A DNA stretch of 64,000 bases from Cryptomeria japonica (Eukaryota; Streptophyta; Pinopsida; Cupressales; Cupressaceae). Both the position numbers and the translations under genes were made by a program. Of the stretch, positions 36,077 through 47,394 are shown piece by piece. The notes under the pieces are model-generated. The model was not told where the DNA came from. It did no database searches and was given only the letters and a program-made list of their open reading frames with translations. The stretch is from positions 470,574,573 through 470,638,572 of the forward strand of contig NC_081409.1 of NCBI RefSeq assembly GCF_030272615.1. The letters run 5' to 3'. How positions within the stretch are numbered: position 1 is the first letter of the stretch; every line of letters begins with the position of its first letter.

Positions 36077-36090
36077 CAAAGAGGGGCAAA
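36077..36090 (+). promoter_or_regulatory. Polypurine tract remnant
   Basis: CAAAGAGGGGCAAA directly followed by TTAGATACTTAAAAATG, a decayed version of the polypurine tract and LTR start seen at 3072-3106. It marks the end of a plus-strand Tat-family element. Confidence 0.75.
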
Positions 36091-36900
36091 TTAGATACTT
36101 AAAAATGTCTCATTAATCGCACACTAATTATTCATCCTGATTAATTAAGTAATTATTTAATTATTTAATTAAGCTAATTATTCTTCTAAACTGACTCAAT
36201 CATCATATTCAACATTTCTAATTATCAAATTTCTATTCTTTAATTAATTAATCAATTAACCCTATCTCAAATATTAATTAAATATTATTTATTTAATTAA
36301 TAATGATTTATTCCTTGGTTAAATAATCTTTATTATTTAATTAATCTCATTTCTAATGATTAAATAATTTCATTTAATTTTTTTAATTAATTAATTCTTC
36401 TTCCAATTTCCCACATTCGAATTTCAATTAATCCCAATTAATTTCATTTCTCCAAACTCACATTTCACCATGAAATTGAATTTCAAAATCAATCTCCTAC
36501 ATCGCATGTTGAAAATCATAATTGATTGATCAAATCAGTTAACTCTCCAATCTCCCCTTTTCACTCCAAATCACCTTTTCTGACTAATCAGTCAATTCAA
36601 TCATCTCTTCAATCAACTCAGTCAACTAGCTAATCTATTCAGTCTACTATCCAATCTATTTAGGTGACTGCTCAATCAATTTAGTTAAATGGTCAATCTA
36701 AATCAGTTATCTATCAATTAGCACTTTGGTTCAAAATCCCTCCCCGTCTCTCTTGAAAATATATATAAACAACATCAATTTCTCAAATCAATCTAGAATC
36801 ACAGTCTTCAAAATAATTGTCTATCTTATGTAGGAAATTTCAGTGCAACACCTGAGAGCCAATCAACCAGCAATTATAGAGAAGAGCAATGGAAGGCATG
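36091..36900 (+). repeat. Decayed 3' LTR of a plus-strand Tat-family element
   Basis: Follows the polypurine tract; the starting TG is mutated. It is rich in TTAATTAA, as is the LTR at 3087, and has a GAGAGCCAAT block near 36850 that resembles GAGAGCCAAC near 3990. The right end is not defined. Confidence 0.6.
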
Positions 36901-37424
36901 ATGCAACTAAGGGAGTTTTCAATTAGTTTAATTTTTTAAATCTCTTATTTATGCATTTATTTCATTTATTTGTGTTTAAGGTTGCTAAATTAGTTAAGGA
37001 TTTTGTGATTCATCCTTTTAGTCTAATTAGCTATGTTTAACCTATTAGATTTTAAGCATGAAAACAATGATAAATGATAACCTAAACTAGAGATGATGAT
37101 CTATATTGAGAAATCAAAATTGATCTAAATGCACTTTAAGGCTAAAGAGTTGATCATGGATTTTTCACTAATACCAACTCTAACCTAAGATGCAATACTT
37201 AGCCTATGAATGCCAGCATGGTTTTCAAATAATTGCAGTGGTCTCGAACATTTGATAGTTCGGGTTTTTTTATCTTATTGGTTTTGACCCTAAATTTTGC
37301 CAATCAAATGTGTAGGATTTAGCCATAAATGCGTTAGAGGATCTAAAAAATTGCAAGACATATTTGGGTCGACTACAAGACTGATTGGACTGAATCTGAG
37401 ATTTTATTTTTTTCTTTCAATGTT
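36901..37424. other. Unassigned region
   Basis: No coding sequence or clear repeat terminus. It may be flanking DNA between two Ty3/gypsy LTRs in opposite orientation. Confidence 0.4.
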
Positions 37425-38211
37425 ATGTCTAGACTGAAGATGGAGGAAATGGGAAACTAAATCATGGATTTAGCTTCTTCCAACATCCAACAATGAATTT
37501 CCTACCTAAATAACACACATGAAAACCAAAATCTAAACTAAAAACATGCATGTATGTCACACAACCTACTCCATTGCACTTCTTAAATCAAGATCTTATG
37601 TACATAATATGGCTCTCAAAAGCACACACAAGAAGCTATGATTTATTGGAGATTCGAGGTGATTTCAAAGAAATATGAAAATCAGAATATGCAAGAAAGA
37701 AAGATCAAACTATCAAAAATGCAAGAGTTTGAATGGAAAGTCATGGATAGTGAAAATGGGAGAGGGGCTCTGCTTTAATAAGAATTCTTCGGGTGAATCT
37801 AGATTGTGGGATTAATATGGAATAAAGTGCATGGGGTTTTCAAAATTTAATCCCACGTGTGAGGTGGATGAAAATGGGTAGAGGAGAAAACATTAATCAG
37901 TGGTGTTGCATACATGAAACATATTTTATGAAATGGAGAATAATATTATTATTTGGATAAATATGAGAAAATGATAATAACTAATAACGAATAAGTGAAT
38001 GATATTAATAATGGATAAATGAAATGTTTTATAATAGTGTTAATAAATTAATGTAATATTAATGAATAAATAATGGATAGATGATAAATTATAATAATAT
38101 TAATGGTAATATTAATGGTGGATAATATTGATGATAATTAATATATGGAATAATGCATGAAAATGAAATGGATCCACCCAGGATTAGGGTGAAAAAATTT
38201 ATGTTTCTACA
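37425..38211 (-). repeat. 3' LTR of a minus-strand Ty3/gypsy element, left end uncertain
   Basis: The right terminus is set by TTTCTACA at 38204-38211 followed by the polypurine tract. The block 37900-38160 is very rich in TAATAATATTAATG-like sequence. The left limit is a guess. Confidence 0.55.
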
Positions 38212-38226
38212 GTTTTCCCCTCTTTG
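38212..38226 (-). promoter_or_regulatory. Polypurine tract (minus strand)
   Basis: The minus strand reads CAAAGAGGGGAAAAC before TGTAGAAAC of the LTR, a variant of the tract at 7168-7182. The DNA after it (TTTCAAAG and a CCCTCTCGAG block near 38330) matches the region next to the polypurine tract at 7183-7275. Confidence 0.8.
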
Positions 38227-40152
38227 ACACAATGCAACTTGATGCATTATTTCAAAGAAAATGATCAACGGATATATGTCCCAGAGATATCCTAGTAAGG
38301 GTGATGATTGATTGGTTATGCCCTCTCGAGAGATTGATCGATAAGATGGGAAGATTGATCTCTCGATAGATTACGAGAAAATGATGGGATGATTGATAGT
38401 GTGCAAGTGATTAGGGTGAGATGTACATTTGATGGAAATGCACACTTGATGAGGCGTAACTAAGAAATTGAAGGAAATAAACAATATAGCCATATTGATA
38501 AGTTGATTAAGCTAATTGAATTGATTGAGCAGATTAAGCTAATAAGAACTGATGCTAGTGCAAGATAAGGTGATCAAGGATTGATCAGTTGATTGATCTA
38601 GGGGCGTTGAGATTGAAAGAAGCAAGTTGGTTCATGTGATAAAGCGATTAAAGATTTAGAGACATACATCAGTTAAAATAAGCATTTGATTGATCTCACT
38701 ACAATGAAAAGAATGAAGAATATGAAGAAAGAAATGATGAAAAAGAGGGATGAAAGGGGAAAAGTGATGAGAAAGAAGAATGGGTGATGAGAAAGGGGAT
38801 ATGAAGGTGCTAAGAATTCTTGTGCTTTTTAATTGCCTATATCATCATCAAGATTATTATCAAAAAAGGATAAAACTCATATAGATATGAATAAGGCCCA
38901 AATAAATCATCATACCAATTACATGAAAGAAAACACATCAAACAGAAAAGGATTGCCTCAGTTTGCATCAAACTGTTATGTCCTCGATGATATTAAATGG
39001 TCATGTCCTAAGATGAGTCATCATATTACTAAGGAATAATCCACTAGCAACAAACAAGTGAAGATGCCCCATCCTTGCCTTTCTAGTAAAAGACATCCTG
39101 GAGAAAAAATCTCTAGTCAGAGACATCCTAGAAAAGCTAAAAGACATGTCACCAAACATAAAAATAAAAAACAATTAAAAAGACATAATCAAATAGATAG
39201 AAATTATGTTTCATGCCAAATAATTCTTGTTCACAGTTAATGTGTTTGGTTTTGATAAGTTGATTAGATGTTGTTATGTCTGCACAATCGTAATCTCATC
39301 ACATCATGATTTTGTTGAAGTTCAAAGTTGCATGCTCATCCGAAGTGTTTGTCTTCGCAATGCTTATTAAATGTTTTTGGATTTTGAAAAAGTTTTATGA
39401 TTTTTAGGGATTTTTCAAGACATTTTATGATTTTTAAGATTTTTTCAAGACATTTTATGACTTTCACATTTTTTTTTCAAGACATTTTAAGAAAAAAATT
39501 AAGGACATTTTACGATTTTTATGATTTTTTAAAGATATTTTACGATTTTTATGTTTTTTGGGGATATTTTACGATTTTTAGAATTTCATTTTATGATTTT
39601 TAAGATTTTTTCAGGGTATTTTATGATTTTTATGATTTTTTAGGGCATTTTAGAAGATAGTTCCTCTGATCATGAGATGCCAAATATCCCAACACACTGT
39701 TGAATTTGTGGAGATGCCCCAATGAAGGATAAAGATAGCTTAGTATGCAAGAGCAACGCGTGCATGGCTTATGCAGATCAATCCAAAAGCTATGATGGGG
39801 GTGGGAAGGCTATTATGGAATGGGAGGTTACATACATATAGGGCATGATCAAGTATAGTACTGAAGGAAAAAGGAGCAAAATATCTACACATGGCGCCAA
39901 TTGCCCAATTTTCACCATGCTACTTGCCCAAGATGCCTGTTTGTCAGGTTTTCACCGGTGGACAAATTTATTTTTCTTTACTTTTTTTATTTTTCACTTT
40001 TTTGTGTGTCAAAAGGTGCCTATTTTCTAGGATTTCACCAATGTGATGATTTTTTCAGGCCTTTTCCTCTCTTTTTTTGTATTTTTTCAAGATCCTTTTT
40101 CTCATTTTTTTTGTATTTTTTCAAGATCTTTTAAAGAAATTCTCCAAAGTAC
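38227..40152 (-). other. 3' UTR of a minus-strand Ty3/gypsy element
   Basis: No credible coding sequence. It contains the family T-rich array (39385-39655) and the conserved motif (TGTTTGTCAGGTTTTCAC at 39937-39954; a weaker copy near 40020). It links an integrase tail at 40153 to the polypurine tract at 38226, showing that this 3' UTR type belongs to a gag-pol element too. Confidence 0.65.
39385..39655 (-). repeat. T-rich periodic array
   Basis: About eight units of roughly 30 bp on the plus strand (GACATTTTATGATTTTTA-like), counterpart of 8030-8210. Confidence 0.8.
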
Positions 40153-40400
40153 TCAAGCATAGAATCTACGAAGGTGAATGCTATTGATTTGATCTTCAAG
40201 CGGTTCACCCTCTAGAGTAGTGAGTTGATATGCTTTTGATCTATATGTAGCAGTAATGATGTATGAACCCAGCCAATCTAACTCGAACTTACCTTTTTTC
40301 TTTTCTTGATCTTGCTGAGAAACTTGATATTTGACTAGATAATGAGTATCTTTGTCTTTTTCCTTCCTTGCTGAAGAAACTAGGGTAGAATTACTAATGC
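40153..40400 (-). pseudogene. Ty3/gypsy integrase C-terminal fragment
   Basis: Read on the minus strand, about 80 codons are open and end with TGA at 40155-40153. The sequence GKFELDWLGSYIITATY, then AYQLTTLEGEPL and INSIHLRRFYA, is the typical C-terminal end of a Ty3/gypsy integrase and corresponds to AYQLSILDRD and LKKFCLKA near 2320-2400. Upstream (above about 40400) the frame is lost and I see no integrase core, so this is a truncated remnant. It proves the orientation of the 3' UTR and LTR to its left. Confidence 0.8.
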
Positions 40401-41940
40401 GTTACCTATTGGTTCCCAAATAAATAGACTCCCAAGCCCTAAAGATTTATCCAACTTCTTATCCACATGCTCAAGATTGGATTTAGCCAATGAATGAGAT
40501 TCAGTCACAACACTGAAATCTCTTACACTTTTGGCTCTGCAAGACCAAGGTAGGTGCACCTACATAATGCTTAAATAACTTTTAGCTTCCAAGACTCATG
40601 GCATTATAAGTTTCAACAAATATCTCAATGTGTATATGCCAAGGAAAGTGTATGAATCTTCAAATTTGGCTTCTAAACTTTCAGTCAACACTTGGGATGG
40701 TTTCTACACTACACCTACTCCTACAAATAGAAAACAAAAATAGGAAATAAAAGAGATTTTAAGAGAATAAATTTATTCTGACAACTGGGTGCAGATCCCA
40801 TTACCAGTGCCTTCACCAGGGCAGTAGAGTCAAGTTGTAGCTAATAGACATTAAACCCAAATAGACTAAACTATAACTAGTGAGTTCCCAGTATTAATTC
40901 ATTACATTAATACCCCCTATTGCAGTTCTTTTGTAAAAATTCTTACATATCCTATATGCACACAACACTGTTTCATTATCCTATAAAAAGTGTTGTAATA
41001 TCTTCCTTGAAGAGAAGTAGGAAACTGAGCTTGCAGGGGCAAAATAGAGGATCCTTGATGATCTATTTCATAAAATAGTGAAATTACATGCTAGAGATAG
41101 TTACAATAAATATATTAAGACTTGTATGCATTTTGGCTATACACTATTTGAAATGGCAAAATGACTACAAACTAAAAAATGGAACTCTTGCTTACTCCTA
41201 ACCTTCAACTCTACATGGAGGTCTTGCTTCCAAAATTTTCAAAATTACTTTCAGAATCCTATCTCGCTAGCCCTAAATTCCCTTTGATAAGACAAGGGAG
41301 GACAAACAAGCTACATGCCAGGGGAGACACATGTCACAATTTGATCGCTTGAGACAAAAATATGTCATGGGGTGTCCCTCTTCTTTCTCTACATGCAATC
41401 TAACTAGAGGCAATAAATGCAAGTGGCTATAAGGATAGCCTCTGGAATGTGGAACAATGAGCCTGAGGACATATAGACCTTCCCTCCAAAAGGACATTCA
41501 AAATTAGTCTCCTCGAGCCTCAAAGAAATCTACCCCGTTGTTGATTGCATGCTATCATAAATTTCATCTTTTGCCACATTGACTGATCTCTGAGTCGAGA
41601 TTAATACATTTAGTAATCTCCACCCTCTTGTAAGATCTAATATCTTCTCACTCAATCATCTTGAGAAACAAAACAATTTGCAACAACATCCCCATAATAC
41701 ATTTTCTTTCCTTTATTGACCTACTCTAATTGGATAGAAAAACTACCACATTTAAGATCCACCATCTGCAGGCATCCATCATTGCATACCAAATCTTATA
41801 ATTGACCACATGGAAGCCACTTGTCTTCATTTTCAACGTCCAAATCACTTGGTCAAGCCTGGTCAACTTCCATGTGAAGTCATATCAGAGTCAGCAGTAG
41901 ATGAACATCCATCATGCTCTCTTCTTACTAAAAATTCACA
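40401..41940. other. Unassigned 1.5-kb region
   Basis: No coding sequence that I trust and no LTR terminus. The ORFs in it are short and lack family features. Probably diverged transposon debris. Confidence 0.4.
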
Positions 41941-42560
41941 TGTGGGATGGCGGGGTACCTATATCTCACTACGATTATGCTCCCCACAAAGTCTTCTTTA
42001 GTTTTCAAGGCTGTGGGATGGTAGGGCGCTATCATTTCCTCTTATTCCTTTTACCCCACAAAGTCACCTTCATCTTTAATCATTGCAGGATAGCAGGGAA
42101 GTCCTTTCACTATACCTTTATGTTGCCCAGCAAGTCCACCCTCCTATTGCTTTTCACACTGTGAGGAGGCGGGGCCCTCCATTTTCCCTTTATATGTTAC
42201 CCTATAGGGCCCTTTTATGTCTTTTTAAACAGCACGGGATGGTGGGGATCCTTATCTCTCTCCATGGCCTTGCACCCTGCCTTATGTTTTCCTTTATCCC
42301 GCATGAGTCATTTATTTACTTTGGACCCCAGGCATGGTAGTGGGGAAGCTTAGACTCCCCACTCCCATTTACCCTGTGCCTCTTCCTTACTGCCCAGGTA
42401 CACCCCGCGGGATAACAAGAGATAGACCTTTCCATGCATCCTCCACTTATCCTGTGTGACCCTTCATTTGTGCCTCTTTGTGCCTTGCATTGTAATGGTG
42501 GGAAAGACTTTCTTCTTTCCCCACTATCTCGCAGCCATATTTGTGTGTAATAAATGAAAG
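41941..42560. repeat. Diverged tandem array, unit about 72 bp
   Basis: Eight units start at about 41941, 42012, 42084, 42160, 42233, 42328, 42404 and 42486. Each opens with a GGGATGG(C/T)GGGG-like block and most close with CCCCACAAAGTC-like sequence. Spacing is 71-95 bp, mostly 71-76. Units are strongly diverged, so the array is old. ORFs across it occur on both strands and are not consistent with coding. Confidence 0.8.
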
Positions 42561-43436
42561 TGGGATGAAGGATTATGAGAGAAAAAAAAAGTGAAAGTAT
42601 CATGGCATGATGGAGACTTAGGATCAACAAGTATTCCTTTTGACTTGAAATTTTAGGACTTTTGCCCCCAGTTATTTTAGTATTAGGGGAGATCAATTCA
42701 CCTTCTTCTTTCTTCATAGGATTTTTATCCTTGACTTTTCTTTTTGTAGAGTCTAATGGCTTTTGGTTTTGATTTGGACTACAAGACTTTTTCTTATTTT
42801 TTATTTTTGAATTTTCTTTTTCACAACTTGATTTTTTATCTTTGATGAGTAAGGGGCTTTTTGATTCTTGTTGACCCAAGTCTAGGAGAGAAATGGAAAT
42901 GGAAGGAGTGGATAAGATGGCAAGGTTGTATGTGGTTCTCAAAGGGGTGGGTGATATATGCAATGGATTATTTTTTGGAACCACTCTTAGGACTATTAAT
43001 ATCAAGATCTGCTTGTACCTCTAGAAGAGATTTGCATTCAGGATTAATAACCACAATATCAGGAGATTTGTACCCAATTCCTTGATAATATGGATTATCT
43101 TTCTCTTCCCTTTCATCATATGATGCTTCACATTTCCTTTTTAGTTTTCCATAAGTTTGAGGAGATTATGGTGACTTTCCAATGTAGAGAACATGACTCA
43201 TAGAATATTCCCCTATTCCATGGTCTATTACTTTTATTTTGATCTCAATTGCATTGGATTTGGAGGTGGACGCTTTTAAGGATTTAGGATCAATGTATAA
43301 TTGGGAAGGACGTGCTTCACGATTGCTAGGAATGATGGATTCATTCTTAGAACTCAAATTGTTGCATTACTTAAAAGGATTTAGATATATTGGTATTATA
43401 ATTTCAACCCCATTATGCAGAAATTTGATGCACTGA
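42561..43436 (-). pseudogene. Lys/Ser-rich coding remnant of unknown family
   Basis: On the minus strand several frames give a plausible protein: DHCQTKNQCIKFLHNG near 43437-43390, a stretch ending YSMSHVLYIGKSP (43357-43166), GYKSPDIVVINPECKSLLEV near 43070-43010, and a strongly basic Lys/Ser region (42850-42660, SKIKNKKKSCSPNQ). Composition is non-random but no known domain is visible. It is cut at 43437 by the truncated copia LTR. It might be part of a Ty3/gypsy Gag or protease-linker region; I cannot tell. Confidence 0.4.
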
Positions 43437-44464
43437 TTTTTGGTTTGGCAATGATCTACATCAAGTTCAAATATTGGTGATGACATGGATGGAAATGCAT
43501 GAAGTGTTTGAATGACTTTTTGGTGCAATCAAGAGCAAATTTATTGGGAATGTGCAAAGTGCTTAGCGAAATGAGCTAAGGGTTTGAAAGAGTATCAAAT
43601 AGAGGTGTGATGATCATTCAACGGTTGTAATTGATTTGTAATTGATTGTAATGATCCATATGATTGTCTGTAAATGATTTGTAAGTATATGTGATGATCT
43701 ATGTTGTAAGTATTAGGGTTTTGTAACTGACTAAGTTGTAAATGTTATTTAGGTCGATATAGTTGATGCTTGTTGTGTCAGTGGTTTATGAGAAGAGTGT
43801 GAGAGATCTACTAGAATGTAACAGATTTGGAGCAAAATTGGATCTGATCAAGCAAGCAGTTAAGTGCTATACCCATATCATTCATTGTTGCTCCCTAATA
43901 GTTGCAATAGTCAAAATCCCTTAATCGGGTAGGTCCTAATAGGCCTTACATTGTAAATCCCTTAACCAGGTAGCTCAACATCTGAGTGTTAAATCCTCTT
44001 GTGAGGTTGATCCTAACACGTCAAATCTCCTAACAGGGCTCATCATCTAAATTTCTTAACCGGGTGACTCCTTACAAGGTATATTTGTAAGCTCCTAACC
44101 GGGCTAGGCTCCTAACAAGGTGCATTCTAAAAGAGTGCACATTTTTTGTGGGTACCATTCCCACTGTGGTTTTTCCCTATTTGGGTTTCCACATGAAAAA
44201 AAATGGTGTTCATATGGTGAATGTTTTTATGTGCTATTATGTTTTATTTTTAGTTAATGCATGGTTAATGAACACTTAGTGTGTAGACTTGATAAATCAG
44301 CTTAGCAGATGATTTCAGCAGATACCGATACTGGTAAATGGTTTTGTTGTTGGTTATTGTTTGATTTGGTGAATGTTTTATAAGTTTGTGTTTTGGATTT
44401 GAATTTGTTGGTAATACTGATTCGCCCCCCCTCTCAGTATTAATCGGATCCTCTAAGATTAACA
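43437..44464 (+). repeat. 5' LTR of a Ty1/copia element, left-truncated
   Basis: Aligns with 53648-54713 of the 3' LTR, so about 450 bp of its left end is missing. It ends ATTAACA at 44464. It contains a series of CCTTAACCGGGT / CCTAACAGGG decamers (43915-44110), then the GGGTTTCCACATG and CCCCCCCTCTCAGTATTAA blocks shared with the other copia LTRs. Confidence 0.9.
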
Positions 44465-44466
44465 AT

Positions 44467-44478
44467 TGGTATCAGAGC
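44467..44478 (+). promoter_or_regulatory. Primer-binding site, initiator Met tRNA type
   Basis: TGGTATCAGAGC two bases after the LTR end. It is complementary to the 3' end of plant initiator methionine tRNA, the standard primer of Ty1/copia elements. Confidence 0.95.
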
Positions 44479-44534
44479 ATTGGTCCTCTATGTGTAGAAA
44501 GCTTAATAGCTTGAGGGAAAGATCCTGAAGAAAG

Positions 44535-45849
44535 ATGATGAAGAAGGAGGGTCCCAGGTTTACCAAGGTCAATTACCGGATATGGAAATACCAAATGAAG
44601 ATATGCAATAAAGGATTGGGTGCTCAGTATTGGAATCATGTGGTAAACAAGTATGTCTCTCCTACTACCAGCCCCTTGACACTGAATGGGCTTAAAGAAC
44701 AACAAGAAAACATTCAAGCCTTGGAAGCAATTGTAAGTACTTTATCTAATTCTGAGTATATAAATGTTCATGGATTAGAAACTGCATTTGAGGTATGGGA
44801 GAAATTAGACTTGATTTATGGAGGAGATGAACATGAACAAAGAGAAAAAGAAGAAAGTTTAAGAGGCAAATTTGATGACATGAAAATGGTTGATGGTGAG
44901 AATATTGCACAATATGGTCAAAGGATTAAAGAATCTGTAGGTGGTATTAAGAGTGCTAGAGGTAAGATTTATGATGATGTTGTTGTTCGTAAAATGCTTA
45001 GAACTCTCCTACCACAATATGCTATTAGAGTTTCTGCAATTCAAGAGCTGAGATCTATTTCTAAAGATAAAGTCACTATTGATTCTCTTATTGGAAAGTT
45101 GACTGCATTTGAGTTAAACAACTTTGATAATAGTATTTCAAAACCATCTGAATCTGCTTTTAAATATTCTATAATTGATACATTTGTGAAGAAAGGAAAG
45201 GATATTTGTCATAATCGTGACTACAGGTCTAGTCATGGTAGTAGCAGAGGTGATGGTAATGATGAAGATCATCTGATGGAACTTGAGGCACTATTGGCTA
45301 AAAGAGTTCCTAGAGGCACCAGTAAGTACAAAGGTAAACTTCCTCTAAAGTGTTTTTCCTGCAATAAGATTGGACACATTGCTACAAATTTTCCTAACGG
45401 TGATAAAAAGGAAAAGTTCAGGAAGTTTAAAGGAAAGGGATAGAAACATTGCTATGTTGCAGTTGATGAAGGAGTAACTAATGAAGAATCAAAAGAAGAT
45501 GACAATGAGGGGATAGTGTTTGTTGTTGTGAAGGAAGATCTGACTAATGAAAAGGCATTGATGTCTCACATGGAGAGCAGTGATGAATGGCTAATAGATA
45601 GTGATTTCTCACACCACATGACCGGTGATAGAAACAAGTTCTTATCTCTTGAAGAATTTGATGGCAGTGTGGTAAGGTTTGGTAACAACTCACCCTGCAT
45701 GGTTAAAGGTAAAGGAACTATTTCATTGAATGGAAAAAGTAATGCAGATGATGTCTTTTGGGTTGATGGATTTAAACATAACCTTTTGAGTGTTGGTAAA
45801 TTAAATGATAAGGGATATCTTCTAGAATTTAAAAGTGGAGTGTACAGGA
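44535..45849 (+). pseudogene. Ty1/copia Gag and N-terminal protease, truncated
   Basis: One frame runs from ATG 44535 to the junction at about 45850 with a single TAG at 45441-45443. The first 300 codons are a copia Gag of the UBN2 type (KVNYRIWKYQMKICNKG; AFEVWEKLDLIYGGDE). A zinc knuckle at about 45346-45390 reads CFSCNKIGHIATNF, where the last Cys has become Phe. After the stop codon the retroviral-type aspartic protease region follows: WLIDSDFSHHMTG (about 45585-45625) has DSD instead of the catalytic DSG/DTG, then VVRFGNN and HNLLSVGKL. The reading ends where a minus-strand LTR starts, so integrase and RT are absent. Both key-residue changes show the copy is dead. Confidence 0.92.
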
Positions 45850-46596
45850 TTTATACATGGAAAAACTCAAAGAGGAAAAATCACAGTGGGATTTGTGACC
45901 CACAATATCAATCCACTGGCCATATGAAGAGATATTACAAAATATGAGGGGCCTGTACTTGTAGGAAGGCTTATAGCCTAGAGCATACTACTCAATCACA
46001 AAAGGAGCCTCACTAACTACATAAAATTCTAGACTACAATCTAGAGAAGTGAGAGCTGCAACCAGAATACAGTTTTGGTTTAAGCTATGTTTGTTTTGGT
46101 CTGAAATCCTTATCCCTTTACCGAATAACCCTTACATGAATTTCCTCACATACATGATCTCTCTGATATATTTCACATCATATTACATTTTCATATCCAT
46201 AACCTCCCATCACATGTCTATTGTCTATTTCAAAATGATCTATCAAACCGACCTATATACCCTATACAAATTTACATGCCTTATGTCAACTTACAAAGAT
46301 ATATACAATATCAAATTACATGTCGATCAGATAACATAAATGCATAAACATTCAAATTAATTATCAATGTTGGATCCAAGATATGTTGGCCTCCAATACC
46401 GATAACCTTTACTAAACCATGTTGGCCTACATTTTCAATGACCAAAGAAAACCTTTTGCCCTATCGATGTCAGTGCAGTATCTGTGAAGTCCCTATCGGT
46501 ACACAAATTAACAAAACCATGAAGCTGGAACTTAATATCATGTTGCCATAAATGACAACATAGTGAAACCAACCAATTGAGTGTCAATTTCCCACA
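45850..46596 (-). repeat. 3' LTR of the non-autonomous copia-like element, truncated
   Basis: Aligns with 51783-52561: TTTATACATGGAAAAACTCAAAGAGG here against TTTATACGTGGAAAATCTCAAAGAGG there. It ends CCCACA at 46596. The first 170 bp are missing at the junction with the copia protease. Confidence 0.88.
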
Positions 46597-46610
46597 ATCT
46601 CCTCCTTTGG
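46597..46610 (-). promoter_or_regulatory. Polypurine tract of the non-autonomous copia-like element
   Basis: The minus strand reads CCAAAGGAGGAGAT before TGTGGGAAATTG of the LTR. A second tract, AAAGGGGGAGTAG, lies 165-180 bp upstream in element sense (46774-46787). Confidence 0.8.
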
Positions 46611-47394
46611 CATTGATGGCAACACTCATGTGAAAAATGGTTAAGGTTTCATATACTGGTTCCATCCTGCCCTGCTCCCCCTAAGCTGAATATGCAAAAT
46701 ACTCCATATCTCCATGACTCCATAACTCCCCCTAATGTATACAACTCCTTTTATTCTTTTTCACATCTATACTACTCCCCCTTTGACATCAATGCCATCA
46801 AAAATTCTAAAAATAATGTCAAAGAATAAGAACTGTACAATGAATATTCCCAAAAATGTCTTACCGGAGCTTGACAAATTTCAAAATTTCCGGATAAGCC
46901 TTCTCTAGTAACTCTAGATAAGTATCCTAGCCAGTTTTGAATGTGCTAGAACAGATACAATTCCACTCAATAAATATGCAAAAGACTCTTTCTCATTTGC
47001 CTATGTCGGTGTGGGCTTTCCCACCATATCCATGTATTCTTTCTTGTGTACACTGAGTGAATCCAACCGAGGACAAACCAAGCCTCTCAGACTTCTAGCT
47101 CTTCTTATTATTTTGTCGCTATCCTTCTCAAGAACAGAAATTTGGTTCTCCAAAATAAAAATTTAACCATCAATTGATGTAGTCAATGAAATTAATCTAT
47201 CAAAGGAATTAGCTATACTTGCAATTTTCTCCTAGATTTCTTTTATCTTTTTATCCACATTAGTTGTAAGTATTTCAGTGTTGGAACATACCCTATATAT
47301 ATTTATACATTGCTTCAAAGAATTTTCTATTAGTATCTGCTTCTCATCAATCTTTTTCTTCTCAGCTTCAATTACCTGATCAAATGCAGCTCTC
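46611..47394 (-). other. 3' UTR of the non-autonomous copia-like element
   Basis: No convincing coding sequence. It holds the extra polypurine tract at 46774-46787, preceded in element sense by GATGGCATTGATGTC. Confidence 0.6.

Noticed and set aside
41941-42560. CRISPR-like regular array
   Set aside because: Units are diverged tandem repeats in plant DNA; no identical repeats, spacers or cas genes.
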